Assembly: GCA_025350055.1 (NCBI GenBank)
Contig: JANXYK010000024.1
Coordinates: 31,515 to 95,514, forward strand
DNA: 64,000 nucleotides
Reading direction: 5' to 3'
Source of the DNA: Gammaproteobacteria bacterium
Lineage (GTDB): Bacteria; Pseudomonadota; Gammaproteobacteria; Steroidobacterales; Steroidobacteraceae
Shown: positions 16,798 through 24,063 of the stretch, piece after piece
Layout of the letters: every line of letters starts with the position of its first letter
Numbering within the stretch: position 1 is the first letter of the stretch
Translations under genes and position numbers: made by a program
The notes under the pieces: generated by a model
Database searches by the model: none
What the model was told of the DNA's origin: nothing
What the model saw: the letters and a program-made list of their open reading frames with translations, nothing else

Positions 16798-17447
16798 CCC
16801 AGCCGCTGCTGCAGTCGATGACCAGCCAGCTGATCGTGCACCTGCGCAATCGCATCCTTGCCGGTGCCTACGCGCCGGGCGCCGCGTTGCGCCAGGACGT
16901 GCTCGCCGCGGAATTCGGCACCAGCAAGATTCCGGTGCGCGAGGCGCTGGTGCGCCTGCAGTCCGAAGGGCTGGTGAACATCTTCCCCAACCGCGGCTTC
17001 AAGGTGCGTCCGCTGGTCACCAGCGAGCTGGAGGAAATCTTCTGTCTCCGGCTGATGATGGAGCCGACCGCTGCGGCGGCCGGCGCGCGCTTGGCCACCG
17101 AAGCCGAGCAGCAGGCCGCGAGCGCAGCGCTCGAGCGCCTGAACAAGGCGCTGGCGGCCGGTGAGTGGTCGGCGGCCGGGCAGCTGAATCGCAATTTTCA
17201 CCTGCAACTGCTGGTGCCGCGCGTGCAACCGGTGGCGGCTGAAATACTCGGGCGCTTGCATACGCTGGCGCAGCGCTACGTGCAAAGCCATCTGCAACCC
17301 GAAGGCCGAGTGAAACGCGCGGCGCGTGAACACGCCGCGCTGCTGCAGTTGTGGACGGCGCGCAAGAGTGCGCGCGTGCGCACGGCGCTGCATGCACACA
17401 TTGAATCGACGCGCGGCGACCTCGCGCGCGCGGTCGGCGGATTCTGA
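16794..17447 (+). CDS. GntR-family (FCD) transcriptional regulator
   Basis: A 217-residue regulator. The winged helix-turn-helix is at residues about 10-75 (LRNRILAGAYAPGAALRQ, then VPVREALVRLQSEGLV-like text reading IPVREALVRLQSEGLVNIFPNRGF), followed by an all-helical FCD effector domain (LEEIFCLRLMMEPTAAAAGA). A TTG start overlapping the epimerase stop is used; ATG at 16818 would shorten it by eight residues. It probably controls the hydroxyproline genes through the GTATAC site at 14912. Confidence 0.88.
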   Translation: MTQPLLQSMTSQLIVHLRNRILAGAYAPGAALRQDVLAAEFGTSKIPVREALVRLQSEGLVNIFPNRGFKVRPLVTSELEEIFCLRLMMEPTAAAAGARLATEAEQQAASAALERLNKALAAGEWSAAGQLNRNFHLQLLVPRVQPVAAEILGRLHTLAQRYVQSHLQPEGRVKRAAREHAALLQLWTARKSARVRTALHAHIESTRGDLARAVGGF

Positions 17448-17455
17448 GCGCGCGC

Positions 17456-17878
17456 CTACAGCTTGTGCGTGGATAGCAGCAGGCTGGTTTCGGTGCGCAC
17501 GATGCCCTCAATGCGGCGGATGCGGCTGATCGCCTGATCGAGCGCCTCGACGCTGTCGACGCCGACCTCGGCGATCAGGTCCCAGCGGCCGTTGGTGGTG
17601 TGCAGTGTGTGCACCTCGGGATCGCCGCGCAGCGTGCGCACCACCTTCTCCAGGTGATTGCCTTCGACTTCGATGGTCATCAGCGCGGCGATGCGATGGG
17701 CCGCCACGTCCGGGCGCACGCGTACGCTGTAGCCGGCGATCGTGCCATCGCGCTCCAGCCTGGCGATGCGGTTCTGCACCGTGCCGCGCGCGACCTTGAG
17801 TGCCTTGGCGAGCGCGGCCACGGTGCTGCGCGCATTGCTGCGCAGCAGCGAAATCAGTTGCCGGTCAAGGTCGTCCAT
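17456..17878 (-). CDS. Lrp/AsnC-family regulator
   Basis: A 140-residue regulator with an N-terminal HTH (LDRQLISLLRSNARSTVAALAKALKVARGTVQNRIARLERDG) and a C-terminal AsnC ligand domain (VHTLHTTNGRWDLIAEV). I chose ATG 17878, behind GGGA, over TTG 17896. It is divergent from the ornithine cyclodeaminase-arginase operon and the gap holds inverted repeats, so it likely senses an amino acid such as arginine, ornithine or proline and controls that operon. The ligand is inference. Confidence 0.9.
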   Translation of the reverse strand: MDDLDRQLISLLRSNARSTVAALAKALKVARGTVQNRIARLERDGTIAGYSVRVRPDVAAHRIAALMTIEVEGNHLEKVVRTLRGDPEVHTLHTTNGRWDLIAEVGVDSVEALDQAISRIRRIEGIVRTETSLLLSTHKL

Positions 17879-17907
17879 CGTGCTATTCCCGGTCAAAATG
17901 CCAATTT

Positions 17908-17945
17908 ACTATGCCATAGTGATCAATATATGTGAACAATATGGC
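17908..17945. promoter_or_regulatory. Putative AsnC/Lrp operator: nested inverted repeats
   Basis: The divergent region has a perfect inverted repeat ACTATG-C-CATAGT at 17908-17920 and a wider pair GCCATA (17913-17918) and TATGGC (17940-17945). The stretch is A+T-rich against a GC-rich background, as Lrp/AsnC sites usually are. Confidence 0.5.
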
Positions 17946-18008
17946 ACTTTGCTGTCTTCTTGTTAGCGCTGCCTGGGTTGATCATGGGTGCTCAACAGGA
18001 GAGCCCAC

Positions 18009-19073
18009 ATGGTCGACTACATAGGCGTCAGCGACGTCGCACGAATCATCAACACCATGGGCGCCGGCGAATTCATTGAGCGCCTGGCGCAGCAGATCGA
18101 GGCGGACTACCAGCGTTGGGGTCAGTTCGAGAAGTCGGCGCGCCTGGCGAGTCACTCGCCGGTAGGCGTGATCGAGCTGATGCCCACGAGCGATGGGACC
18201 CTCTACTCTTTCAAGTACGTGAATGGGCATCCGAAGAACACGGCCGAGGGTCTGCTGACGGTCACGGCCTTTGGAGTATTGGCGGATGTGGCCACCGGCT
18301 ACCCGCTGCTGCTCTCGGAGCTCACGGTCAGCACCGCGCTGCGCACCGCGGCGATGTCGGCGCTGGCTGCGAAGTGGTTGGCGCGCCCCGATGCGCGCGT
18401 GATGGCGCTGATCGGCAATGGCGCGCAGAGTGAATTCCAGAGCATCGGCTTCCATCGCATGCTGGGCATCCGTGAGCTGCGGCTGTTCGATGTCGATGCG
18501 CTGGCCACCGCCAAGCTGGAGCGGAACCTGCGCGCGATGCCCGAACTCGATGACCTTAAAATCGTCCGCGCATCATCCACGGCCGAGGCCTGTCGCGGCG
18601 CCGACATCATCACCACTGTGACGGCCGACAAGTGCAATGCCGTGATCCTCACGCCACCGATGGTGCGGCCCGGCGTGCATATCAATGCCGTGGGCGGCGA
18701 TTGCCCGGGCAAGACCGAGTTGCATGCCGATGTGCTGCGCATGCCCGACGTGCGCGTGGTGGTGGAATACGAACCGCAGTCGCGCATCGAAGGCGAGATC
18801 CAGCAAATGCCGGCCGACTACCCGGTGACCGAGTTTGCGCAGGTATGCAGCCGGCAGGTCGCCGCGCGCAGCTCAGCCGAACAGATCACGATCTTCGATT
18901 CGGTTGGCTTTGCGCTCGAGGATTACTCGGTGCTGCGCTTCCTGCACGCGCTGGTCCAGGAACAGCGTAGCCCCCGGCAGATTGATCTGGTGCCGGCGCT
19001 CGAGGATCCGAAGGACCTGTTCGGCGGCACGCTCGGCGGCCAGCGTCGCGCGACGCTGCGCCGGGTCTCCTAG
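18009..19073 (+). CDS. Ornithine cyclodeaminase family protein
   Basis: A 354-residue NAD(P)-binding protein, read from ATG 18009 with AGGAGA seven bases upstream. The mu-crystallin/OCD features are STALRTAAMSALAAKWLAR, the Rossmann GNGAQSEFQ and the segment VHINAVGGDCPGKTELHADVL. OCD enzymes convert ornithine to proline with loss of ammonia; relatives reduce cyclic ketimines. The arginase gene directly downstream favours the arginine-ornithine-proline route. Confidence 0.9.
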   Translation: MVDYIGVSDVARIINTMGAGEFIERLAQQIEADYQRWGQFEKSARLASHSPVGVIELMPTSDGTLYSFKYVNGHPKNTAEGLLTVTAFGVLADVATGYPLLLSELTVSTALRTAAMSALAAKWLARPDARVMALIGNGAQSEFQSIGFHRMLGIRELRLFDVDALATAKLERNLRAMPELDDLKIVRASSTAEACRGADIITTVTADKCNAVILTPPMVRPGVHINAVGGDCPGKTELHADVLRMPDVRVVVEYEPQSRIEGEIQQMPADYPVTEFAQVCSRQVAARSSAEQITIFDSVGFALEDYSVLRFLHALVQEQRSPRQIDLVPALEDPKDLFGGTLGGQRRATLRRVS

Positions 19074-19080
19074 GCGCATC

Positions 19081-19995
19081 GTGGGCGCCCAGGTTTCGCT
19101 GATCGGTGCACCCACGGACATCGGTGCCGGCATGCGCGGCGCCTCAATGGGCCCCGAAGCGCTGCGGGTCGCGCGACTGCGTGACACGCTGGAATCGCTC
19201 GGCGTCGAGGTCGTCGATCGCGGTGATCTGGCGGGCCCTGCGAATCCCGAATTGCCGCCGCAGGGTGGTTACCGCCACCTGCCGCAGGTGCAGGCCTGGT
19301 GCCAGAGCGTGCACGATGCGGTGTACGCGGAGCTGCGTGGCAACCGGCTGCCGATACTGCTGGGTGGCGACCATGCCTTGAGCATCGGTTCGATCAGTGC
19401 GGTGGCGCGCCATTGCCGCGAGCAGCGCCGGAGCCTGCGCGTGCTGTGGCTCGATGCGCACGCGGACTTCAACACCAGCGAACTCACGCCCAGCGGCAAC
19501 CTGCACGGCATGCCGGTGGCCTGCCTGTACGGTTTCGGCCCGCAGGCGCTCACCGCCATGAGCGGTGCGACGCCAGCGCTCGCGCCAGGCTCGATACGCG
19601 AGGTGGGCATCCGCAGCGTCGACCAGGGTGAGAAGCGATTCGTGCACGAAGTGGGCCTCGAAGTCTTCGACATGCGCTACATCGACGAAGTGGGCATGCG
19701 CCGCACGCTCGAGGTCGCGCTCGAATCGCTCCCGCGCGATGCGCACCTGCACGTGAGTTTCGATGTAGATTTCCTCGATCCGGATATCGCGCCGGGCGTG
19801 GGCACCACCGTGCCTGGCGGGCCTTCGTACCGCGAGGCGCAGTTGTGCATGGAAATGATCGCCGATACGGGTCGCATGGCCTCGATCGACATCGTGGAAT
19901 TGAATCCGGCGCTTGATCTGCGCAATCGCACGGCCGAAGTGGCCGTGGACCTGGTTGCGTCGCTGTTCGGCAAGAGCACCTTGATGCGCCGTTGA
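19081..19995 (+). CDS. Arginase
   Basis: A 304-residue ureohydrolase read from GTG 19081, seven bases after the cyclodeaminase stop; the longer open frame upstream overlaps that gene and is discarded. All manganese motifs are present: GGDHALSIG, DAHADFN and SFDVDFLDPDIAPGVGT, with ELNPALD near the end. It hydrolyses arginine to ornithine and urea. Together with the cyclodeaminase it would turn arginine into proline, which relates it to the neighbouring hydroxyproline genes. Confidence 0.92.
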   Translation: MGAQVSLIGAPTDIGAGMRGASMGPEALRVARLRDTLESLGVEVVDRGDLAGPANPELPPQGGYRHLPQVQAWCQSVHDAVYAELRGNRLPILLGGDHALSIGSISAVARHCREQRRSLRVLWLDAHADFNTSELTPSGNLHGMPVACLYGFGPQALTAMSGATPALAPGSIREVGIRSVDQGEKRFVHEVGLEVFDMRYIDEVGMRRTLEVALESLPRDAHLHVSFDVDFLDPDIAPGVGTTVPGGPSYREAQLCMEMIADTGRMASIDIVELNPALDLRNRTAEVAVDLVASLFGKSTLMRR

Positions 19996-20032
19996 GGCGC
20001 CTTCCGCTGCGCGGGCGCGGCGACGCACGCGC

Positions 20033-20494
20033 TCAGAACACGCCCAACGCCAATCCCGCGACAAAGGTCTGTCCCAGTTCGCGGCAACGCTGCAGATCCT
20101 CTGCTGTTGGTTCGCCCCGCACGATGATCGCCTCGGCGACCGGCTTCCAGCGATAGCCCAGTGCAATGCGCTCCACCGAATTGACGGTGCCGCTGCCATC
20201 ATTCCCGGCGCTGACGAACAGTGCATACGGCAGGCTTTCGACCTTGCCTTCCACCGCGTAGAAAGTGCGATCCATGAAATCCTTGACCGCCCCCGACATG
20301 TAACCGAAATGCTCGGGCGTGCCGATCAGCAGCCCTTGTGCCCAGAGCAGGTCGTCGGCGCCCGCCTGCAGTGCCGGCAGTGCGCGGCACTCGAACGACT
20401 CTTCGGCCAGATCCAAGCCGGCGCGCACCGCCTGCACCAGGGTCGCGGTGCGTCCGCCCGCGTGTCCACCGTAGATCAACAGAATGCGTGTCAT
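20033..20494 (-). CDS. Flavodoxin-like NAD(P)H-dependent FMN reductase
   Basis: A 153-residue protein read from ATG 20494 (MTRILLIYGGHAGGRT). The phosphate-binding loop YGGHAGGRTATLVQA and the flavin-contact region LLIGTPEHFGYMSGAVKDFMDR mark a flavodoxin/NQO-type fold (FMN_red). The partner is unknown. It is convergent with arginase and divergent from fliM; nothing in the context indicates a pathway. Confidence 0.82.
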   Translation of the reverse strand: MTRILLIYGGHAGGRTATLVQAVRAGLDLAEESFECRALPALQAGADDLLWAQGLLIGTPEHFGYMSGAVKDFMDRTFYAVEGKVESLPYALFVSAGNDGSGTVNSVERIALGYRWKPVAEAIIVRGEPTAEDLQRCRELGQTFVAGLALGVF

Positions 20495-20635
20495 GCCTGC
20501 CGGTTCCCTGTTCCGAACGCCCCCAGAAGTAGCCCGACCATTATGGGCTGGCGCCGCAGCCGGCGGAAACGCTGGAAAATCGACGCTTCCTCTTGCTGGT
20601 GGCCCCAAAGCGTGACGCGCGTCTCACAGTGCGCC

Positions 20636-20650
20636 GGCACGCGCTTTGCA
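20636..20650 (+). promoter_or_regulatory. Sigma-54 promoter upstream of fliM
   Basis: The sequence GGCACG-CGCT-TTGCA matches the sigma-54 consensus TGGCACG-N4-TTGCW, with exactly ten bases between the -24 GG and the -12 GC. It lies 48 bases before the fliM ATG, leaving room for a start near 20660 and a ribosome site. Sigma-54 with FleQ-type activators drives early and middle flagellar genes in polar-flagellated gammaproteobacteria. Confidence 0.75.
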
Positions 20651-20697
20651 ATGTTTCAGGCAACCAACGTAGCCATTGCCACGAGGAGGGTCATGCC

Positions 20698-21711
20698 ATG
20701 AGCGCCGGTGCGGAAGTACTAGCCCAGGAAGAGATCGATGCCCTGCTCAAGGGAGTCGACAACAGTGCCGTACAGGTCGAGGCTGGAGCCTCGGTGCCCG
20801 GCGAAGTGCGCACCTATGATCTGGCCAGCCAGATGCGAGGCGTGCGCGGACGGGTCGCGGCGCTCGATCTGATCAACGAACGCCTGGCGCGACTGCTGCG
20901 CACGGGCCTCTACAACATGGTCCGCCGGAATCCCGAGATCACGGTCGCGACGCTCCAGGTGCTGAAATACAGCGAGTACCTGCAGACCCTGCAGGTGCCC
21001 GCGAGCCTAAACATCGTCAAGCTGACACCGCTCCGTGGCAACGCGATGTTTGTGCTCGATGCGCGCCTGGTGTTCACGCTGGTGGACAATTTCTTCGGCG
21101 GCACGGGCCGCAACGCCAAGATCGAAGGCCGTGATTTCACCGGCACCGAGAGCCGCATCGTGCAGATGGTGCTGCGCCAGGTGTTTGCCGATTTCAAGGA
21201 AGCCTGGGCACCGCTACGCGCGCTCGAGGTCGAATACCAGGGCTCGGAAAACAATCCGCAGTTTGCGGGCATTGTCGGCCCTGCCGACACGGTCATTGTC
21301 AGCAGCTTCAAGATCGAGCTGGAAGGTGGCGGCGGCGAGCTGCATGTGGTCACGCCCAACGCGATGATCGAGCAGGTCAAGGAACTGCAGGGCAGCAGCG
21401 CGCCGGGCGAGCGCGGCAGCGCCGATGAGCGCTGGACCCAGGCCTTGCGCGAGGAGCTCAGGGAAGTGAGCGTCGAGGTAGTCCCCTTCCTCGGCCAGAC
21501 CGTGCTGACTGTCGGCCAATTGCTGAACCTGAAACCCGGCGATGTGATTCCCTGCGATTTCGATGGCCATGCCACGCTGCTGGCCGATGGCCTGCCACTG
21601 TTGCGCGGCACGCTGGGCGCCTCACGCGGCCAGCAGGCCATCAAGGTGGTGGGGCAGCTGCTGCCACCGGCATCCTCGGGTAGCAGCGATCCGGTGGATC
21701 ACGCCGCATGA
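20698..21711 (+). CDS. fliM: Flagellar motor switch protein FliM
   Basis: A 337-residue C-ring protein, read from ATG 20698 behind GAGGAGGG. The N-terminal CheY-P-binding peptide is present (LAQEEIDALLKG), then the FliM middle domain (NERLARLLRTGLYNMVRRNPEITVATLQVLKYSEYL, LVDNFFGG) and the C-terminal SpoA domain (LREVSVEVVPFLGQTVLTVGQLLNLKPGDVIPCD). It forms the switch complex with FliG and FliN. Only fliN follows; the usual fliL and export genes are absent, so this is a detached pair or a second copy. Confidence 0.95.
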   Translation: MSAGAEVLAQEEIDALLKGVDNSAVQVEAGASVPGEVRTYDLASQMRGVRGRVAALDLINERLARLLRTGLYNMVRRNPEITVATLQVLKYSEYLQTLQVPASLNIVKLTPLRGNAMFVLDARLVFTLVDNFFGGTGRNAKIEGRDFTGTESRIVQMVLRQVFADFKEAWAPLRALEVEYQGSENNPQFAGIVGPADTVIVSSFKIELEGGGGELHVVTPNAMIEQVKELQGSSAPGERGSADERWTQALREELREVSVEVVPFLGQTVLTVGQLLNLKPGDVIPCDFDGHATLLADGLPLLRGTLGASRGQQAIKVVGQLLPPASSGSSDPVDHAA

Positions 21712-22001
21712 ACATGGTGAATCCTGCGGCCGCCGAGTCCGGCAGCCTCGCGGCGCTACAGGATCTGCAGGTCACGCTGGCGATGGAAGTTGGGCGCACC
21801 ACCATCACGGTGCGCGAGCTGTTGCAGTTGACGGCCGGCTCGGTGCTCGAGCTGCAACGCAGTACCAGCGAAGCCTTTGACGTACTGGTCAACGGCACTT
21901 TGCTGGCACATGGCGAACCCGTGGTGGTGAATGAACGCTGTGGCGTACGTCTCACTGAGGTCGTGCGACCCAACGAACGGCGGCAATACCCCGGCCGATA
22001 G
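21708..22001 (+). CDS. fliN: Flagellar motor switch protein FliN
   Basis: A 97-residue SpoA-domain protein (LQDLQVTLAMEVGRTTITVRELLQLTAGSVLELQR, then DVLVNGTLLAHGEPVVVNERCGVRLTEV). FliN sits at the base of the C-ring and binds FliM and FliH. It is shorter than E. coli FliN because the variable N-terminal region is minimal. Its ATG overlaps the fliM stop (ATGA), giving translational coupling. Confidence 0.93.
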   Translation: MNMVNPAAAESGSLAALQDLQVTLAMEVGRTTITVRELLQLTAGSVLELQRSTSEAFDVLVNGTLLAHGEPVVVNERCGVRLTEVVRPNERRQYPGR

Positions 22002-22068
22002 TCCAGTCTGTGAGCCGGTACCGCCTCATGCCGGTCGGCCAGGATTCGCGGTGGTGCTAAAGTGCGCT

Positions 22069-22090
22069 GCCAATCGCCATCCGGATTGGC
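22069..22090. promoter_or_regulatory. Short inverted repeat upstream of the PAP2 gene
   Basis: GCCAATC (22069-22075) and GATTGGC (22084-22090) form a perfect 7-bp inverted repeat with an eight-base loop, 15 bases before the ATG at 22106. It could be an operator or a small 5' hairpin; no T-run follows. Confidence 0.35.
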
Positions 22091-22105
22091 GAGGGATTCC
22101 TGCAC

Positions 22106-22828
22106 ATGCACCCGCTGGCAGCCATTGCGGCTCTCGATGATCGATGCCTGATCTGGCTCAACAGCTTCGTGGGCCGGTGGCCGCTGTTCGACCGGATCGT
22201 TGGTTTCCTGCTGGATAGCGACGAACTCAAGTTCGGCGTGCTGGTCGCGATCTTCTACTGGCTCTGGTTCCGCTACGACCCGCCTGATCAGCCCAAGCGA
22301 GCCATCCTGGCGACCACCGCACTCGGCAGTCTGGTCGCCGTGCTGGTGACACGTGCGCTGGTAGTGCTGCTGCCGTTCCGCGATCGGCCACTGGTGCGCC
22401 CGGAGCTGCATCTGCATCTTCCCCTCGCCCCCGACCTGTCGCTGCGCACCTGGAGCGCTTTTCCGAGCGACCATGCCGTGCTTTCCTTTGCCCTGGCCAC
22501 AGGCTTCTGGATGGTTTCACGGCCGACCGGCATCGTCGCCTACATTCATTCGGCACTGATCATCTGCATGCCGCGCATGTACTACGGCCTGCATCACCCC
22601 AGTGACCTGCTGGGCGGTGCACTGATCGGCATCGTGTTCGTCAGGCTCCTGACACTCGAAGTCGTTTCGCGGCCGGTGATGGTGCGCGTGCTGTACCTGG
22701 AGCAGCGGCACCGTGGCGTCTTCTACCTGTGCTTCTTCCTGTTGCTGCAGCAGATGGTGGTGCTGTTCAACAACCTGCGCGCCGTCATATCGCTGATGAT
22801 GAAAGTACTGCGCGGCGTGGTCGGCTAG
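22106..22828 (+). CDS. PAP2-family membrane phosphatase
   Basis: A 240-residue inner-membrane protein with about six hydrophobic segments. The three phosphatase motifs are recognisable: a first motif around PFRDRP, a second SAFPSDHA with the catalytic His, and a third YYGLHHPSD. Such enzymes dephosphorylate lipid phosphates such as undecaprenyl pyrophosphate or phosphatidic acid. It lies about 100 bases after fliN and may have its own promoter. Confidence 0.88.
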   Translation: MHPLAAIAALDDRCLIWLNSFVGRWPLFDRIVGFLLDSDELKFGVLVAIFYWLWFRYDPPDQPKRAILATTALGSLVAVLVTRALVVLLPFRDRPLVRPELHLHLPLAPDLSLRTWSAFPSDHAVLSFALATGFWMVSRPTGIVAYIHSALIICMPRMYYGLHHPSDLLGGALIGIVFVRLLTLEVVSRPVMVRVLYLEQRHRGVFYLCFFLLLQQMVVLFNNLRAVISLMMKVLRGVVG

Positions 22829-22848
22829 CGCGACTGTATGCGTAGTGC

Positions 22849-22874
22849 GCCCGCGCGGGAATCAGCCCGCGGGC
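22849..22874. terminator. Possible shared terminator hairpin
   Basis: GCCCGCG (22849-22855) and CGCGGGC (22868-22874) form an inverted repeat between the convergent PAP2 and carbonic anhydrase genes, reaching into the end of the latter. No T-run is present, so termination is uncertain. Confidence 0.3.
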
Positions 22875-23488
22875 ATGCCGTCGAAGAATTCCACCACACC
22901 GGTTTCGAGCGAGTACTCGGCGCCGACCACCAGCAGACCGTTTTCTTCGCTCAGTTCCTCGAGAATTTCCGAGCCGTGGCGCAGGTGATAAGCCGAGACC
23001 CGGACGTTGGCGCGCACCGCATGGCGCAGCAGCGCTTCGTGGTCGTGGCGCAGGTCGGTATCCAGCAGCGTTTCGATCGAGGGGCGTACGCGATCAACGA
23101 TCGAGCGCAGGTTGCGTGAGCGCTGGTCGCGCGGCCGCTGCAGATCCTCGAGCGTGGCCTGAATGGCGCCGCACTGCGAGTGACCGAGTACCACCACCAG
23201 GCGCGTGCCGAAGCGCTCAGCCGCGAATTCCACGCTGCCAATCTGCGAGGCGGCGATCACGTTGCCGGCCACGCGGATCACGAACAGGTCGCCGAGTCCC
23301 TGGTCGAAGACGATCTCGGCGGGCACGCGCGAGTCGGAACAGCCCAGGATGATCGCAAAGGGTTCCTGGCCCGCCATCAATGCGTGCCTGCGCAACCGAC
23401 CCTGAGACTGCGCGTCGTTGCGCACTTCGGCGACGAAGCGTGCATTGCCTTCGCGCAAGCGTTCAAGTGCCTCGAGAGCCGTGATCAT
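22862..23488 (-). CDS. Beta-class carbonic anhydrase
   Basis: A 208-residue enzyme with the zinc ligands and catalytic dyad of beta carbonic anhydrases: CSDSRVPAE (Cys, Asp-Arg pair) and GHSQCGA (His and Cys). It interconverts CO2 and bicarbonate in the cytoplasm. Length and motifs are normal for the family. It is preceded on the same strand by an osmC-type gene 27 bases away. Confidence 0.95.
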   Translation of the reverse strand: MITALEALERLREGNARFVAEVRNDAQSQGRLRRHALMAGQEPFAIILGCSDSRVPAEIVFDQGLGDLFVIRVAGNVIAASQIGSVEFAAERFGTRLVVVLGHSQCGAIQATLEDLQRPRDQRSRNLRSIVDRVRPSIETLLDTDLRHDHEALLRHAVRANVRVSAYHLRHGSEILEELSEENGLLVVGAEYSLETGVVEFFDGMPAG

Positions 23489-23515
23489 CGTGCAGTATCC
23501 TCTGGGCGCGGCACC

Positions 23516-23944
23516 TTACATGGGTTCAAGTTTGGCGTGCAATGTGATCGCCGCGTTGAACAGTCGCGAGACCGGGCAGTTGCTCTTGGCGCCCGTGGCG
23601 ATCTGCTCGAACTGGGCGGCTGCGATGCCGGGCACCCAGGCCTCGGTCTCCAGGTGCACGGTGGAGATGGTCCAGGCACCGCCCACCTGCTCGAGGGTCA
23701 CGGTTGCCTGGGTGGCGAGCCGTTTAGGCGTAAAGCCCGCCTTGCCCAGCTCCGCGGTCAAGGCCATCGTGAAGCAGCCCGCATGCGCGGCGGCCAGCAA
23801 TTCCTCCGGGTTGGTGTGGGCGGCAGCCTCGAAGCGTGAGGCAAACGAATAGGCGGTCTCCTTGAGCACGCCGCTGTGCGTCGCCAGCGCTCCCGAGCCT
23901 TGCTTCAGATCGCCGTGCCAGATAGCCGATGCGCTGCGTTTCAT
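23516..23944 (-). CDS. OsmC-family peroxiredoxin-like protein
   Basis: A 142-residue protein read from ATG 23944 (MKRSASAIWHGDLKQGSG) with GGAGGGAG just upstream. Both redox cysteines are present: HAGCFTMALTAELG and SNCPVSRLFNAAI. OsmC reduces organic hydroperoxides. It probably shares a transcript with the carbonic anhydrase. Confidence 0.92.
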   Translation of the reverse strand: MKRSASAIWHGDLKQGSGALATHSGVLKETAYSFASRFEAAAHTNPEELLAAAHAGCFTMALTAELGKAGFTPKRLATQATVTLEQVGGAWTISTVHLETEAWVPGIAAAQFEQIATGAKSNCPVSRLFNAAITLHAKLEPM

Positions 23945-24063
23945 GCTCCCTCCGGATGGCCTTTTAATGGGGGCGAAATACACCCTCTTGGGCTACACTA
24001 GACGCTGGCTTATGTCATGTCTATACCGTTGAGCCAGCAGCTTTTTTTGAGGACCGAGCGCCG

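Noticed and set aside
22106..22474. Minus-strand frames across the PAP2 gene
   Set aside because: The plus-strand gene has phosphatase motifs and membrane segments; the antisense frames have none.
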